Under the pieces are notes generated by a model. The model did not search any database. It saw only the letters and a program-made list of their open reading frames with translations, and was not told the origin of the DNA. Positions 12,062 to 25,700 of a stretch of 64,000 bases of DNA are shown here, piece by piece. Every line of letters begins with the position of its first letter. The stretch's first letter is position 1. Source of the stretch: Escallonia rubra (taxonomy: Eukaryota; Streptophyta; Magnoliopsida; Escalloniales; Escalloniaceae); the NCBI GenBank assembly GCA_033065855.1, contig JAVXUO010001527.1, forward strand, positions 62,001-126,000, in the 5' to 3' direction. Made by a program: the position numbers and the translations under genes.

Positions 12062-12479
12062 ACTAGACTGTGTTTCCATGTCGTGCTTTATGTAATGAGC
12101 CAGAATGTCACTGTGTTTGAATTGTAAATGACTTTAACAGTAGATTTTAATTCTGTTTGTACCCACCTAAAAAAGTAGAGTAGACAGCCACGTGTCTCAT
12201 ATATAAATTTCATCAAAAAAAAAACCAAGTGGCTCTACTGTAATCGTCAACGATAGTCAAAAAGTAATGAGCATGTGTCATAGATGCAGTCAGTAAATTA
12301 AATCAAATCTATATAATGATTTATTCATATGGAGAAGAAATGGCAGTCTAGTCTATTTTGCTTTACAGCAAGCATCAGAAAAATTTTCTTTCAATTTACC
12401 AAGAGTAGAAGATATTACTGGGACAAAAGAAAGACAGTCCCTATAGTAGGAAGATGCCCCAATCATTGATGCCATAACC
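12062..12479. other. non-coding spacer
   Basis: AT-rich sequence with no recognisable ORF, RNA gene or transposon end. Confidence 0.4.
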
Positions 12480-13310
12480 CGAATTTATCCGAACATTGAG
12501 CCATCAAGGCCTTGCCCTCTTATCTAGTCTCCAAATAATAAAGGTCATCCGTATTTTACCTATTCCAATCGGCGTCATCGATGGTAAGTTATGTATAAGA
12601 CAAACATCTGGCCAAAATATTAGTGCATAATCCAAGTCCTTTGTCAGTTTGCTTACAGACAGCAGATTAAAACATCTGGCACTCCAAGAACATTCTTGAG
12701 CACAATTTTTTTATCCAAATTAACAGTCCCTAATGCATGAATGCAGGCCGAATCACCATTAGGAATTTGGACCGGTGGAATTTTAGGATGCATAATGGGA
12801 TCAGATAATTGATCAATGTAGCAACACACATGATCTATTGCGTCTGTATTGATGATCCAAGGTTTGATTTTCTTACTAGACATGTTATTCACCAGATTTG
12901 TAGAGGGAGAAGTGTCACTGCTGAAAAGAGCCAACCGTTGTTGGTGCTGTTTTGTCGAGAGTCCTGGTATGGGTGAAGTCCCAGCACTACCTCTGATGAT
13001 TCTGAAAAACCCGAAACTTGTGGACGTCTGGGAATTTAGGGACGTATTTCCTCGACTACTTCCTGCTGGTTCATCGCGAGCACGACTGCGTGTCTTTTTC
13101 TACCAATGTTTAGGATATCCAATGAGTTCGAAACACTCTTCGCAGCTATGATTTCCTCTTCTGCAATCACTGCACCTGGCTCGATCTATCTGTCGCTCGC
13201 TGTCCATCGCGTCGCCATTGCTGTGTTTGCCAGACGCCGTGTCTATGTGTGAGAGCAATGCAATTGACCGCAACAATGGAAAGTGGTCTGTAGCCATACT
13301 CTTTTGCTTC
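12480..13310 (-). pseudogene. Ty1/Copia gag-protease remnant
   Basis: Read leftwards, the segment begins in a gag zinc knuckle: CSDCRRGNHSCEECFELIGYPKHW at about 13170-13100, where CxxCxxxxHxxxxC is complete and followed by the GYP.HW typical of Copia. It then enters the protease region WIINTDAIDHVCC (about 12865-12825), VQIPNGDSACIHALGTV, IVLKNVLGVPDV and SVSKLTKDLDYAL. The aspartic-protease signature DTGA reads NTDA, so the catalytic Asp is lost. Several frameshifts are needed to follow it. Integrase and reverse transcriptase are absent and no LTRs were found. It is dead. Confidence 0.82.
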
Positions 13311-13860
13311 TCTTCTTGGGCTGTGATCGTTTAGGCCTTGCCCAAAGTTGGCAAATGGTCTATGCTCAAAACTTGTGACCGTACTGTGCCAAAACTTTCA
13401 TCTAGACCCATAAGAAAATAAAAAAATTTCTTTCTTCTCGCATGGATTGCATTTTCTTTGCAGCCCCGGAAGTGCATCCACAAGTGCAAGAAGGTACAGG
13501 GTTACGTGCCTGTAACTCATTCCAGACTACCTTCAGTCTCCCATAATAATGTACCCTGACCTTTTGCAAAATGTATCGAACGAAATAAATCTATTAGATT
13601 AAAGCGGGATTTCCCATTTTAATACCTCCATTGTGAAAGTCTGTGGTTTAAAAGTTTTTGTATGTTGCTCCACGTGTTTGCAACTTTTGCGATAATGTAC
13701 CCTGACCAAGATAAAAGTATTGCAAACGAGTCTAAAATTGGATGGCCATTCAAAATTGGAAGTTAAGTCCGCATGTGCTGTGCACATGCCATTTTGGTAA
13801 ACTAGAAATGAAGTCCAGCAACACACTCTCCCACGATCTTTAGGAATTGGCAGCCTTGTA
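13311..13860. other. non-coding spacer between Copia and Gypsy remnants
   Basis: No coding motifs were recognised. The phrase TAATGTACCCTGACC occurs at about 13548 and 13693, which suggests a small internal duplication. This may be decayed retrotransposon sequence. Confidence 0.35.
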
Positions 13861-16860
13861 GCAACCTTGCTTTCTTCCTGTGTCCAATCTTGTCATGCTG
13901 ACAAGTGAGGCATTTCTTCACATATTCTTGTAGGTCATCCCCCATTCGGGCCAGTAGTAACCTTATTGAATGAGAGCCAACATCCTTTCCCCTCCGGCAT
14001 GGCTTGTCAAAAAGGTGTCATGACATTCCCGAATCAAGACTTGTCTCAAATCATGAACTCTGGGAACGTATACACTTCTTTCCTTGGTCATCAGCAAGCC
14101 ATCTTTTTGCCAAAACTGCTGAATTTTACTGCTCTCAATGAGCTTCAGCAGTTGTTGAGCTATAAGGTCTTTAGCAAGGGCCTTCTTGATCTTCTCTCCG
14201 ATGTTGATAACAAATTGGTTGTCAGGCCTAACAATGGCATTCATGGCCATCGTACCCAATGATTGAGTTTGGCCCTTCTGTTGACGGTGTCTCTGACACT
14301 GTAGGTTGATCGCCTGCCCTATACTCGGCATATTTGAACTCTGCTAAAATGTCATGCCATCTATCCTACGTAGAGGTGAGCTAGGATTGACTCAAGAAGT
14401 AACTCCCCGTAGTGTTACATGTCCTCAGTATAAAACTAGACTGAATTATGTGGTGCCTCAAAACTCAGAGGCAATGGACTACTGCGAGCAACATCTTTCT
14501 CATGGGTGGTGTAGGGCGTTCTGCATCATTGGGCTTCTTACTAACATATGCAACAGGGTGACATAGCCTGATTCTATAGCTGTGAAGGCCAACTGACATT
14601 TGACTGTACGGGTTCTTTTGACATGGCCTGCTTCATAGCTATGAAGGCCGACTGACGTTCCTCGGACCAATCCCAAACTTTGGACCTTATTCCTTCCCAA
14701 GCAAATTTAATAATGAATTGCCTGCTAGGACTCAATGTCCATATCACTTTATCTTGGACGAAGGTGTTAGGTCCAAACAACACTGCAAGAGCAACAGAAT
14801 ACTTGTTTCAAATAGTCGCTTTATTGAGAGCTCTATAGTCCATGCGAATTCATAAAGAACCATCTTATTTCCTCTGAAAGAGAAATGGAGCACCTTAGGG
14901 CAACTTGGCAAGGGTGATCAAACTGCATCTAACAACTCAATCAACTATTTTCTAAGTTCTGCAGGCACTGGTCATGACATCTAGTAGGGAGCTCGGGCGG
15001 CAGCTTCGTGTCAGGTACGAGCTCGATCTCGTAGTTAGTTGCCCTTCTAGGTGGCAATTTCCTCAAAAACTCATTAGGCATCACATCCTCGAATTCGTTT
15101 AGTATCATTTTAAGTTCTTCGAGCAATGGTCCTAATAATTTTTCAATTTCTTCCCCCCATAACATGGCTAGGTAGGTTGTTTTATCCCATCTCAATCATT
15201 TTTTCAACTGGAGGGCTAAGATAGAATGCTCTCCAGCCCTAGGAGATATTGTAGGGATGAAAAAATGCTTGCTCCCAAGTATGGACATATAGTCAATGCA
15301 AGGCATCACTGTGGTCTTTATGTCCCGAAAGAACTCCAGCCCAAAGATTAGCTTGAATTCGTCCATAGTGACTACTGAAAAGTTGTTTCTTCCTTCGTAG
15401 AGACCAACCTTTTTTTATACCGATGTAGTTATCCCAACTACTAGTTGGGAAGTAGAATTAAACAATTTTACCCTTCCACACCCGTTTGCTAGAGTCACAC
15501 CCCAGTCTTTCTACTTCCTTATTAGAAATGCAGTTCTGCGTAGCTCTTGTATCCACCATGGCTCTGATGACCTTCTTGTTAACCTTGATGTTCACGTACA
15601 TAATACCTTTCCCTGGCACATCCCCTTTTTTCTTTGGCGACGTGCCTTTTAGAGTTTATCCAGTTAAGCCTCCTTCTGGGTTCTCAACCTGCGTCGTCGC
15701 GTCATTATACCATCAAGGAAAGGCCCCAATGACATCTTCCTCTTTATAGTCTTGGGTGTCTGGCTGGTCATCCGTCTGGTGATTGCCCATAATGAGAGCC
15801 AGAATGTTCCCCACTTTGCATATACCCCATGTTGTCAAACAAGGCATTCATCATTGTCTCTGTGGATAGTTGGCGATCATGTGCAGCCTTTAGCATAAGA
15901 AAGAATTCCTGAAGTGACGTTTCTTGGCTTTAAAATTAGACTCATTCTTCTGTTGTGTGGAAGAATTTGAAGCCGAGATGATCCTGCCCCAACTTTGCTT
16001 TGGTACTTGACCCTGTGCTTTTTGCCACCAGTGGTCTTGCTTGAATTTCATCTCTCAGTGGGTCTCTGGGGCTCAGAGTTGTAAATTGAAAGGCTTTCAG
16101 CTATGATGATGGCTTCATAAGGTTGTTCACCCGACGTCTGTTGAGCTTCATACGAGCCCATGGTTTTTACCATTCCATGAAGAAGAAGAGTTTGTCAACG
16201 GTGGGCATGTCGCTAATGTCCAACATCAAGGCTGAAAATGCTTGGTAGTAATCCCAGAAAGAACAGTGTATTTGTGGTCTAACAGTAGTTTTCTGGCATT
16301 GAATGCGGAGTTCTCCTAAAAGAACTGACTTTTCAAGTTATGTTCGAGTATCTCCCATATGTCTGTTATGCAGGATCCATCTTGGATCTCTATGTACTTC
16401 TTCTTCCACCATAGCTTGGCATCTGCAACCAAGTACATTGTTCCCACCGAGACCTTTGTCTCTTCCAACACTACCCTGATGGCTCAAAAACATTATTCAA
16501 CCTCAAAAAGGAAATTTCCTAATTCTTCGGCAATCATGGCTTCCCAGTAGGTCTTGTGCTTTGGCACCTGTGACCTCGATGGGTGCTCCATACCCCCTGT
16601 GGGTGTGTTAACCACCGCCTGACTAAGAAGCTTTGCTCGATCTTGATACTCTTGAAACTTCGACTTCCAATCCACAACATCGACATTCCGTGCAATATAG
16701 TTGCTTCCAAATCTTCCTCCAGCGTGTCAAGAAAAAGGGAGAATTTATTGAGGATGCCACAAGCATGATGGTCTCTCTTGAACACATCCACCACCTATGG
16801 TTCCAACGCATCGATTCTCTTTTTTTGAGTTGGCCATAACTTTCCTACAAACTATCCAAC
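13861..16860 (-). pseudogene. Decayed Ty3/Gypsy (chromovirus-like) gag-pol remnant
   Basis: Read leftwards, gag comes first: ELGNFLFEVE, TMYLVADAKLWWKKKY and WEILEHNLKSQFF at about 16530-16300 match the Retrotrans_gag core. Then come a protease-like stretch (about 15560-15300), the start of reverse transcriptase (EFEDVMPNEFLRKLPPRR, 15135-15050), the RNase H side (WDWSEERQSAFIAMKQAMSKEPV, about 14675-14610) and the N-terminal zinc region of integrase (HDTFLTSHAGGERMLALIQ, 14015-13963). Many stops and shifts break it, most of reverse transcriptase is missing and no LTR pair was found. A LINE patch lies in it at 14678-14790, and a ~50-bp duplication (AAGGCC[AG]ACTGAC) at about 14563-14656. Confidence 0.78.
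14678..14790 (-). repeat. LINE-derived patch inside Gypsy pol, near-identical to 18315-18427
   Basis: These 113 bp match 18315-18427 with one difference (GACGAAGG against GACCAAGG). The matching segment there is the FIIKFAWEGIRS region of a LINE ORF2. On both sides here the sequence is Ty3/Gypsy pol, so the patch is foreign to its surroundings. It may be filler DNA from break repair or a template switch. Confidence 0.9.
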
Positions 16861-17770
16861 AATTGGCTAAAGCCAAAGTCCCTTGGGCAACCGCACCTCT
16901 TATACCCCCTGACACATGATGGTCTTTGATGGGACAAGAAAACCATGTATGGAACTCATCTTGCCACTTACAAGAAGAATCCACCAACCAATCTTAACAA
17001 TTTATAGGATACAGTGTATGAACAATACGATCAACAGTGCATAAGTAAATTTCAACTCAAGGGCAAAATGGTCCCAAATATTCTCATTACTTCAAAAGCA
17101 TCATTACATCTTAAAAAAGACTTTGTTTGCATCCACAATATACAATATAGCTAGACATGAAAGCTAGTATAAAGCAATGGACTCTCAGGTATGGGCATCT
17201 GGTGCAACGCAACATGACACCCCATACAGTACCATTAGGAGGAAAATCCAAAGTGACAATAGTAGTCATCCCTATGTGCGAGTCATAATGCCCCTTTTCT
17301 AAGAAATTCAACTTGGAATGAAATTAAAATTTCACATAGAAACTTAAATTAATACAAGGATGATCACCACCAAGAATGAGAAAAAAGGCACTGCAGTCGC
17401 GGACGATGTGCTTGAAGGGCGCATGGGCGTGAGGCTAGGTGAGCTTGTCAGTGCTATGTCGGGAGGGCACAGGGGCGTTGTGCTAGGCGGGCCTAGGCAC
17501 ATGGGCGTTGTGTTGGAAGGGAGTATGGGCACTGTGCTGGGTGGGCACAAGGGCGCTTTGCTTTTCATGGTTGGTGCCAAAAGGCAGCCCATTACACCTA
17601 GATATAGTATCAATAGATTAGTTCGTTTAACACTGAATAAAGACCAATTTGAATTCCCAATAATTGACGCAATAGAAACTGATACGCTAATGCTCTGTAA
17701 CATTACCATCAGGATCATGTGAAGGCCTCTATGACTTTGCACTAAACATAAATGCCTCTGAGCCAAGCTA
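16861..17770. other. non-coding; GGGCAC-rich degenerate repeats at 17410-17570
   Basis: No LTR was recognised although a Gypsy gag ends just to the left. Around 17410-17570 short G-rich phrases (GGGCACAAGGGCG, GGGCGTTGTG) repeat irregularly and keep an ORF open by composition alone. No domain is seen in either strand. Confidence 0.4.
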
Positions 17771-19700
17771 GGGTCATTTATTATTTTATTTTTTTTGGGT
17801 AAAAGGTCCCAGTTATGTATTATTATTCAATAGTAAAACATTTACAAATATCCTATATGTTCATAGGATTACAAACATACGTTCCTCACACTTTACTATA
17901 TTGCCTCAGTTACATGATGATCCAATAGGATCTGCTTATCAATTCCACAGGCTGAGCATAATTCTAGTTTAGTGGCATTAGCAGGAACTCTATTCCAGCT
18001 GTAGGTTCTATACCTCAACCATTGCTGGATAACAAACATACAACCTTGAATAGACGAAGTTTGATTAGTAAATATTCTGACATTTCTTTCTGGCCCCACT
18101 CCATACCATGTAACTGCCAGTACTAATTTGCATAATTTTTCTTTGAGGCTCTTCCCTTTGAAGTACTTGCAAGCATACTCTAACATTTGCTTCCATGAGT
18201 TTAAGGTTATAGTGCTTGCTCTAATTCCACCATTACATAATAGCCAGAGCATCAATGAACACCTTGGTATATGCCCAGGGAACCACAAGAGCTTCCACCA
18301 AGGTGCAGTTGCAGCTTTGGACCTTATTCCTTCCCAAGCAAATTTAATAATGAATTGCCTGCTAGGACTCAATGTCCATATCACTTTATCTTGGACCAAG
18401 GTGTTAGGTCCAAACAACACTGCAAGAACAAAATGTAAATCTTTCAAAGCTTGGGATCTCAAGATGGAAGTTTCCATGTCTCATTATGTATGATTTCACA
18501 AACTTTAACATGAAGGTTCATGCCTAAGTCATACAAAATTCTTTGTCTATACACTTCCATAACTGAACCATTAGGTAACCATATATTCCTCCATAGCCAA
18601 ACTGTGTTCCCATTACCCACCTGATACTTGAAAATTTGTGCAAATATATATTTGATCCTCAAAATCTTACACCATGTCCATGACATATTAGCAGGAGGTG
18701 TAAAAGCCCCTAGGTCTCTATCTTTGATAATAAAAATATGAGACCACTTAACCCAAATTGAGTCTTTTTTATGGGCTAGATCCTATAGTCACTTGCAAAA
18801 TAGTGCTTATTCTACTCCTCAAGCCTTTTCAATCCCAAATCACCTTCTTTCTTTGGTAAGCAAAGTTTTTCCCAAGCAAATTTAGCCCCATAGCATCTTA
18901 TATCCATGCCATGCCATATGGAAGCCTCGATTTTGCTTTCAATTTGCTTGATAATCTTTTTTGGTAAAATGAAAATGATGTAGCAGTAGACTTGCATTCT
19001 TATTATGACATATATAGCTAGTTGCACCCTTCCAGCATATGAAAAATATTTGGTTGAACAACTAGATATTTGGTCAGCTTTTCCACAAGTACACTGTGGT
19101 CCCTATATATTGTAATTTGGTGGATATAAGAGGAACTCCGAGTTAAGTAACAGGCAGAGTTCCAGCAGGTATTCTAATTATGTCAATCAACCAACTGTGC
19201 AGCAGTTTCACTGTCCACACCAGCTAGATAAACAGAACTTTTGCTTAGATTAGGAGACTGGTGTGACGTCTGCTCAAATTCCTTAAGGGCTTCTTCAACA
19301 AGCATCCTGGTCTCCGAATTTATGGAAACCCAATAAGAACAAGTCATCAAAAAAACAAAGATTATTGATCTGTAGCTCTTCATACTTAGGATGAAATTTG
19401 AAATTTGCTTGAGCTGCATAGACATCCTTAATGCCAGAGAATACTTCCATTACCAACAGAAAAAGGTAAGGAGATATAGGATCGCCTTGGCTCAACCTCT
19501 TAGCACTTGCAAAAAACCCCTTCATACTTCTATTGAGATTAATAGAGAATCTTGAAATTGTACACATTGCATGATCCATTTCACAAACGTTATAGGAAAC
19601 TACATACACTCCATAATTGCTTTCGAAAAGTCCCAACCCAATGAATCATATGCCTTTTAAAGGTCCACTTTCATTACACACCTAGGCACCCATTTTTTTG
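17771..19700 (-). pseudogene. Broken LINE ORF2: reverse transcriptase to zf-RVT
   Basis: Starting at 19700 and reading left, the frame gives KKWVPRCVMKVDL, a stop where Lys is usual, and then KAYDSLGWDF. Next come RLSQGDPISPYLFLLVMEV (about 19505-19450), the family's RQGDP motif, and CFFDDLFLLG, the catalytic region where the usual Ala before DD is Phe. Further left are KIEASIWHGM, KVGNGN-like QVGNGNTVWLW (18620-18585), FAWEGIRS and PWWKLLWFPGHIPRC (about 18310-18260). The 3' end has GGGTAAAAGGTCCC and a T-rich tail (17785-17797). Several shifts and stops make it inactive. The right side ends abruptly where the LTR of the next element begins. Confidence 0.85.
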
Positions 19701-20400
19701 TGCCACAAATATTTTTATGACAGTTAATAAATTCATAGACACATCTCTGAGACTGTAGAAAGTGCCCTGAGAGATAGGAAAAATACAGCATGTCTGCTTC
19801 GTTTAATGATGTATCGCCAGTTACCAATAGCGGTATGACAAAGACAAACAAATTGGTGCAAATACGCAGGAAGCAAAAATTTGAATGGATCGTTCAAAGA
19901 GAAAAACCGCTACAGGTGCAGGGGGAATGAGGCTAGAAAATCAATAGCAGCGGTTGATAAATGGTTCTCAGAATGGACAACTTTCAACATTATCGAAAAG
20001 ATTATGGAAAGAGATCAGTAAATTGGCTACATGAAAAGTATAGATGTCAACAGGAAGCAGCCGATTATGAAGTATGAGAAGTTATTCTCAATAAAGATAA
20101 AGTTGAACGGTTACAAAAGGAAATGGTTATGAACAAGAAAAAATAAAAGAAGAGAAGGACAACAGAGAAAGGGGTCGTCAAATTCACAAACAAAATTAGA
20201 CTTAGGAAAACCGAGTCTGTCATGTACTGGTCTATTTCTCTTATTTTTGTCAAGTTTCTTGGATGATCTGTCTTGTATCGATGGAAAACCTTGTACGTTG
20301 TCGTACCTATATTCGTTGCATTGTAAGTATAATCTTCGTTGTTTTAGTGGGCACATCATTTGTAGATTTGTTCAGTGTCTTATCTTTAGGTAGTTTTCAT
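19695..20400 (+). repeat. 5' LTR of the Tat element and leader (3' boundary unclear)
   Basis: 19701-19890 matches the 3' end copy at 39612-39805 and a shorter stretch near 20052-20115 (GAAGCAG, then TTGAACGG) matches around 39805-39830, so the right-hand LTR appears to have lost ~200 bp in the middle. No convincing primer-binding site was found, so where LTR becomes leader is unknown. Confidence 0.55.
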
Positions 20401-22722
20401 TTTTAGTGAAGTCCTCAGGCCCGAGAGGCAAAAAAGATCCCGCACTATTTATCGGGTCTATCGCAGATGCACGATCGATAATGAGTTTTCTTAGCAGTGC
20501 AAACATTAGCATGCCCAGCGGGACTTTGGTAGCTAAAAAGGAAAACTATTCCAAGCACACGTGTAATGCAGTAAGACCGCACGGCGCCAATAATGGCACT
20601 GAAACTCCAACCACCAACAATGGTGGAAATATGGAGGAAGTAAAAAACATTCAAGCCACTCATGGCATGATTAGGAGTGATAGCGTCAATGCCAACATTC
20701 AAAACTCGGGAAGTGCCGACGAAGGAAGCTCCAACGATTGTGTAAGTTTTGATGCTGAGATGCCGGCCACTGGTCACAATGTCCTAACTTTGACGCAACT
20801 GATGAACCAAGTTAGCTCATCAACTCAAGAGTTTGCAAATAAGATGTCTTAGTCTATGATCATCATGCAAAACCAAAACATGGCTTGGAATAAAATGGTT
20901 AGTGATCAAAATCAATCTAGTTCTAAGATAGTAGACGGAGTGAGATAATTATTGGAGGAAAGAAATGCCTCTGAAAGAGAAATGATTAGAGTTATGTCAG
21001 GAGAAATCCAAAAATAGGCATCCTTTATTGTTAGAGTAGTGGATTCAAATATCCAAAAGCGGAAAGTCCCTATCAGTAATTAAATTGACCCGGTGGAAAC
21101 AGATACTTCCTCTAGAAGGATCGAGAACGCTACAAAATAGTCTAATGGGTTGAGTTTGAATCAGCCATATGAATCTGGCTGGTACATTCATGTACATGCT
21201 GATGAGGGGGAACCAGGGCCCAGTAAAAAGGGAATAGGCGTAAGCGAACTTAAAAGTCCAGCAACCTAGCCCAATAACATCAAACTTCGAAGAAATGGAA
21301 ATGATCAATACCATGGTGGTCAGGGAATCGAAGGTATATACGCTTTACCTCATAAAAGAAATACAGAGGGAACCACTCGATTTGAAAACCATATGCTCGA
21401 AGAAATGTCTGGTGCCATCCGACCGAATGATAGGGAATGGTTGGGTTGTAGGTTTGGGGCCCTAACTCGTCACGAGTTCCACCAAGTTGGAATAGGTCAA
21501 GGGGACATGCCTATCGATAGGCCTTTATATAGAAAACCATACCCTGATGAGTCGACCAGATGGAAATACCTAGAGGAGTGAAAGTCCTAAAGTTTAGCCT
21601 ATTCCACGGTGAAGGGAACCAATCGACCATTGAACATATCACGAGGTTTACCTTATAGTGTGGAGATTTAGGCTAGCATGAACGGGTCAAATTAAGATGG
21701 TTTCAATGTTCACTGACTAGGGTAGGTTTTTCATGATTTGCAATTATGCCACCAAATTTAGTGTTTTCCTGGAGAGACATGAAAGGCTTATTCCATGCTT
21801 CTTCAAAATGGAACCAGAAATTTCTCTGGCAGATTTAGCTAGACTAAAACAATTTTAGAAGAGTGCAGAACAGTTCTCGAAAAGATTTAAGGCTTCCAAG
21901 AATAAATGTTATTTCCAAATACCAGAATCTGGCAAACGTGGCTCATAACGGTTTAGATCTCGAAATTAGAAATAAGTTCGACGGGATGGAGTTCAGAATT
22001 TTTTTTGAATTATCCTCTAGAATAGCCCGATATGAGACGTTATTAAGGAAAGAGCAAGTCAGGAAAAATTCATCAATGAGAACTTACTTTTAAGATCCCG
22101 TCGATTTGGAAATATGCTACAGAAATGGTCGAAAAGAAACCAGTCACTTGCGAACCTTTGGTTAAAGTTAGAAGTCCTATCAATTTACCTTCGACACAGC
22201 TTAATAAGCTGAATCCTTCACCCGCGTTGAGAAAATATTCGTTCGATATAAATCAAGCGGACCAAATTTTTTATCACCTTCTGAAGATAAAGTTCATCCA
22301 GCTCCACGGTCCTTTTAGGGCCCCAAAGGATAAGAAAGCTAAATCTATAAACGGCACAATCCCATAAGTTAACAATACTAACAATTGCGATATTTTTCGT
22401 AATGCTGTGCCGGATCGAATTGAAGCTTGACTTCTCAAGTTTGTCGATAAGGATAAGGAAGTAATGGAGGTGGACAATGATTATGTCGATTATGACCCAA
22501 TCGAATGCTCAAGTGACAAGGAAAGCTCAGAAGGAGAAAATTTTAAGGCAAGGAAACCTTTGGAGAGAAACACTATAATCGGGGAAGAGAAGAAGAGAAA
22601 GTTTTGATTCTAGTATGAATGAAAGTTTTGGTTGTAGCAGCAAGAATAAAGAAAGGTTTATATTGGCCGATGAAGAGGCTAGTTCCAATAAAGGGATCTT
22701 GCTGCTAAAGTTAGGCACATCC
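20401..22722 (+). pseudogene. Tat-element gag, N-terminal and central part
   Basis: An N-terminal frame from 20406 (SGPRGKKDPALFIGS, 148 codons) is low-complexity and of unknown role. The Retrotrans_gag core follows in pieces: YPDESTRWKYLEE, FSLFHGEGNQSTIEHITRF (about 21590-21655), SLTRVGFS and then NVAHNGLDLEIRNKFDGMEFRIFFELSSRIARYE (21925-22035). Gag forms the particle in which the RNA is copied. At least six stops interrupt it. The C-terminal part is displaced to beyond 26413 by a solo LTR. Confidence 0.75.
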
Positions 22723-25700
22723 TGTGATACCCCGAAAATACCGAAAATTAATTTAATCGCGAGTTTGATTAATTAATGGAAGATTGTTTTACTAAGTAGC
22801 ATTATGTTGGTGATAATTAAGTGTTAAGGAGCTAAATAAAGGGTTAGTGTGACCGTGGGGCTTGAAATATAATTTTGAAAAGTTAAGGGGAAAAATGTAA
22901 TTTTGAAAAATATGATGAACGGGATGCATATATTTATTAAGTAGCATCGTTTTTATGATAATGAGGTGTTAGGGGGCTACATGGAGGGTTAGGGTGATTT
23001 TGGGGTCAAATTGTAATTTTCCAAAGTCAAGGGGTCAAAATGCAATTTTGGAAACTTGAGGGACTAAAGGGCAAATTGTTGAAAGTTATGAAAGGTGTCA
23101 CAATTGGAGAGAAGTCAGCTGAATCGTAACCACTTCTTTGTTAAACTAAGCTCACTAAGTTTTATTAAACAATAAAATAAAGGAGGATAAGATGTAGGAA
23201 GTAAAAATATAAAAGAAAATTGGTTGGAGTGGAAAATGTAAATAGAGAAAAGTGGCGTGAACAGTGATCGTGAGCAGTAACCATGAAGAAGATCACAGAA
23301 ATAGAGGGGAAAAAAGAGAAGGAAAAAGGGGAAGAAAAAGGAGGAAGAAAGAGGAGAAGAAAGGGAAAAAAGCAAGAACCCCAAAATTCATCAGGGTAAT
23401 CTCTTAATCTTAAACCCTAATTGCGAAATTGTGGAGATTGGGATTAAATTTTGGTTGAACATATGTGACATAGATATGTATATATATGTTTTGGTTGTGT
23501 ATATATAATCGGGGATGAGAAAATTTGATATGAATTCTTGTTGAAATTATGAATATGAGAACTTAGAATGGAGAAAGAAGACAAAATGGTTATGGTTTCA
23601 CATTCAGAGGATTTACAGTAGGTTGAGATGGGTTATGGATTTTGTGTGTTTAATTGTGTGTAGTGGTGGAAATTAAGTGGGTTTAGAGCATTAATGTGTA
23701 GATTGTAATGTAATTAAACGATTAAAAGTGAATTAATGAGGAAATCCATGCGTGAGTGGGAGGAGTGTCCCATATATGAGGCTGATTGAAGGAGGAAGAA
23801 GACGTGTGCGTGCGTGAAGGTGAACTAGTGTGTGTTGATGTGAATAGTGATTGTTTTTGTTACTAAAGGTGGAATAAGTAATCGGTTTAAAATTTGACTT
23901 TTTAAACATAGTTAGGTTCAGATTCAGCCAAAGTGCAAAAAAAAGACCCTAGTTATTTTCTAAGAGACCTACATTGTGAAAAAAATTCAAATTTTTCCGA
24001 TGTAGGGAAAACGGTTAACGAATGAGAGAATTTTGAAACTTTACGATAAAATTTAAAATATCAACCTAACGCAGTTTTGCATGAAAATTTTATGAGGATC
24101 CTAGGATGATGAGAAGTTCCATTTCCCAAAATTTGGGGTCATACCAAAGTCATTTGCTATTTTTGGCCGAACGGGCTTTTATGCGCTCGATCTGGAAACT
24201 GTTCGGGATTTTTTAGCAAAACTTTTGTAAAATACTTTTTAGCTCAAAAATGATTTCAGGACGCTTAAAATAGCATTTTAAAGCAGTTTTGAGATTTTTC
24301 TGATACCGAGAACCCTCAGGGGGCATTTTGGTAATTTGCCACTCGGATATGGGTATTTTGGTAAAAAAAAAAATTTGGTAAAAGTTTTTGAAGGACTTGT
24401 TAATCCGGGAAGGGTTGTAAAATGCTTGAAAGGTAGTTTTGAAGTTGATTTGGGGTGATGTGGTGGTAATGAACCCTCTGGGGGTATTTTGGTAGTTTGC
24501 CACGTTGGCGCTAAATTTTTTAGAACGCGCGTAATTTAGCGTTCGGAGTGGTGGGAAGCGAGGAATAGTGGTAGTATGTCTAAAATGAGGGTTTTTATCG
24601 ATAATAAGTCAATAAGGCTAGGTTAAAGATCTAGTTATCTGATCGAATTAACTAGCTATTATAAGATGCTAGAACGGTTCAGTAGGAAGTGGTAGAATAA
24701 GGAGTGCGAATATGTTGAATGATGTCTAACGAGCAGGGTATTATTTGACTAGGTGATGCATCTCGTTGCGATCAGAGATTGTGAGTTGCTTCGGCTATAA
24801 GCCAATCAGGTAAGGACAATACGGTTCTATTATGCTAATTCATTATTTCGATTAGCATGCCATGTCGATGACGTTTTATTGGACTCTTGTAGTTATGATT
24901 TGACACTGCTAGTTATTGTGACTGATATTCGTTGATTTGGAATTACGTTGTTGAGGACTTCATGTAGAATAATTTCCCTTAGTCTGCCCCGTTGAGAGTG
25001 TTTGGTATGACTAATTCTTGTCCTAGTGTACTATGAGTCGATTCAGGTAGCATACCCGACGCTGGTGATAATATTGCATAGAGGTTGTTGTGTGGCTGTT
25101 GTGAGACGTCAATGATTATTGATAGCCGATATCTCTCCTCTATGAGAATACCATTGAGGACTTGCGGCATACTTTTCCCGAGTTCGCTCTATCGTTGATT
25201 ATGATGTTGTAGAGATCGTTTGCGTTGTTGTGAAATGTCGGCACTTATTGATAACCGACATTTCTCTTATGTACGAACATTGTTGAGGACTTGTGGTTAA
25301 TTTCTGCTGAGTCTGCCACATTGATGATGTTTACGTTGAATCCCCGTTGTTATGTTGAAACACCGGTTGATCTTCTGATCCGGTATTCCTTGTTGAGTTG
25401 TATTATTGAGGACATAAGGTGGAATAATTTTTCCTTAGTCCGCCCCGTTGATGAAGTCATGTTGCTTGGTTGTAAGGCGGTTAGCGAAAGCACTCTAGAT
25501 GAGTTCCCTGCTTGTTGACAGTGTCTCTTCTATATACTTGAGACTGATATGAACATCCCGCAAAATGGGACATCAATATGAGGAGGATGGCCTCTGAATT
25601 ATGCTTACTGGCCAAAGAGGATGGATGTCGCTCGAGCAGAGTCTGTCGTGTCTGGTCGACTCCAGTCCATCGCGTCCATGTTGCATTGCATTTGATTTTA

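Noticed and set aside
17360..17722. 120-codon plus-strand ORF and its 140-codon antisense partner
   Set aside because: Both are kept open by degenerate GGGCAC repeats; no domain, start context or conservation signal.
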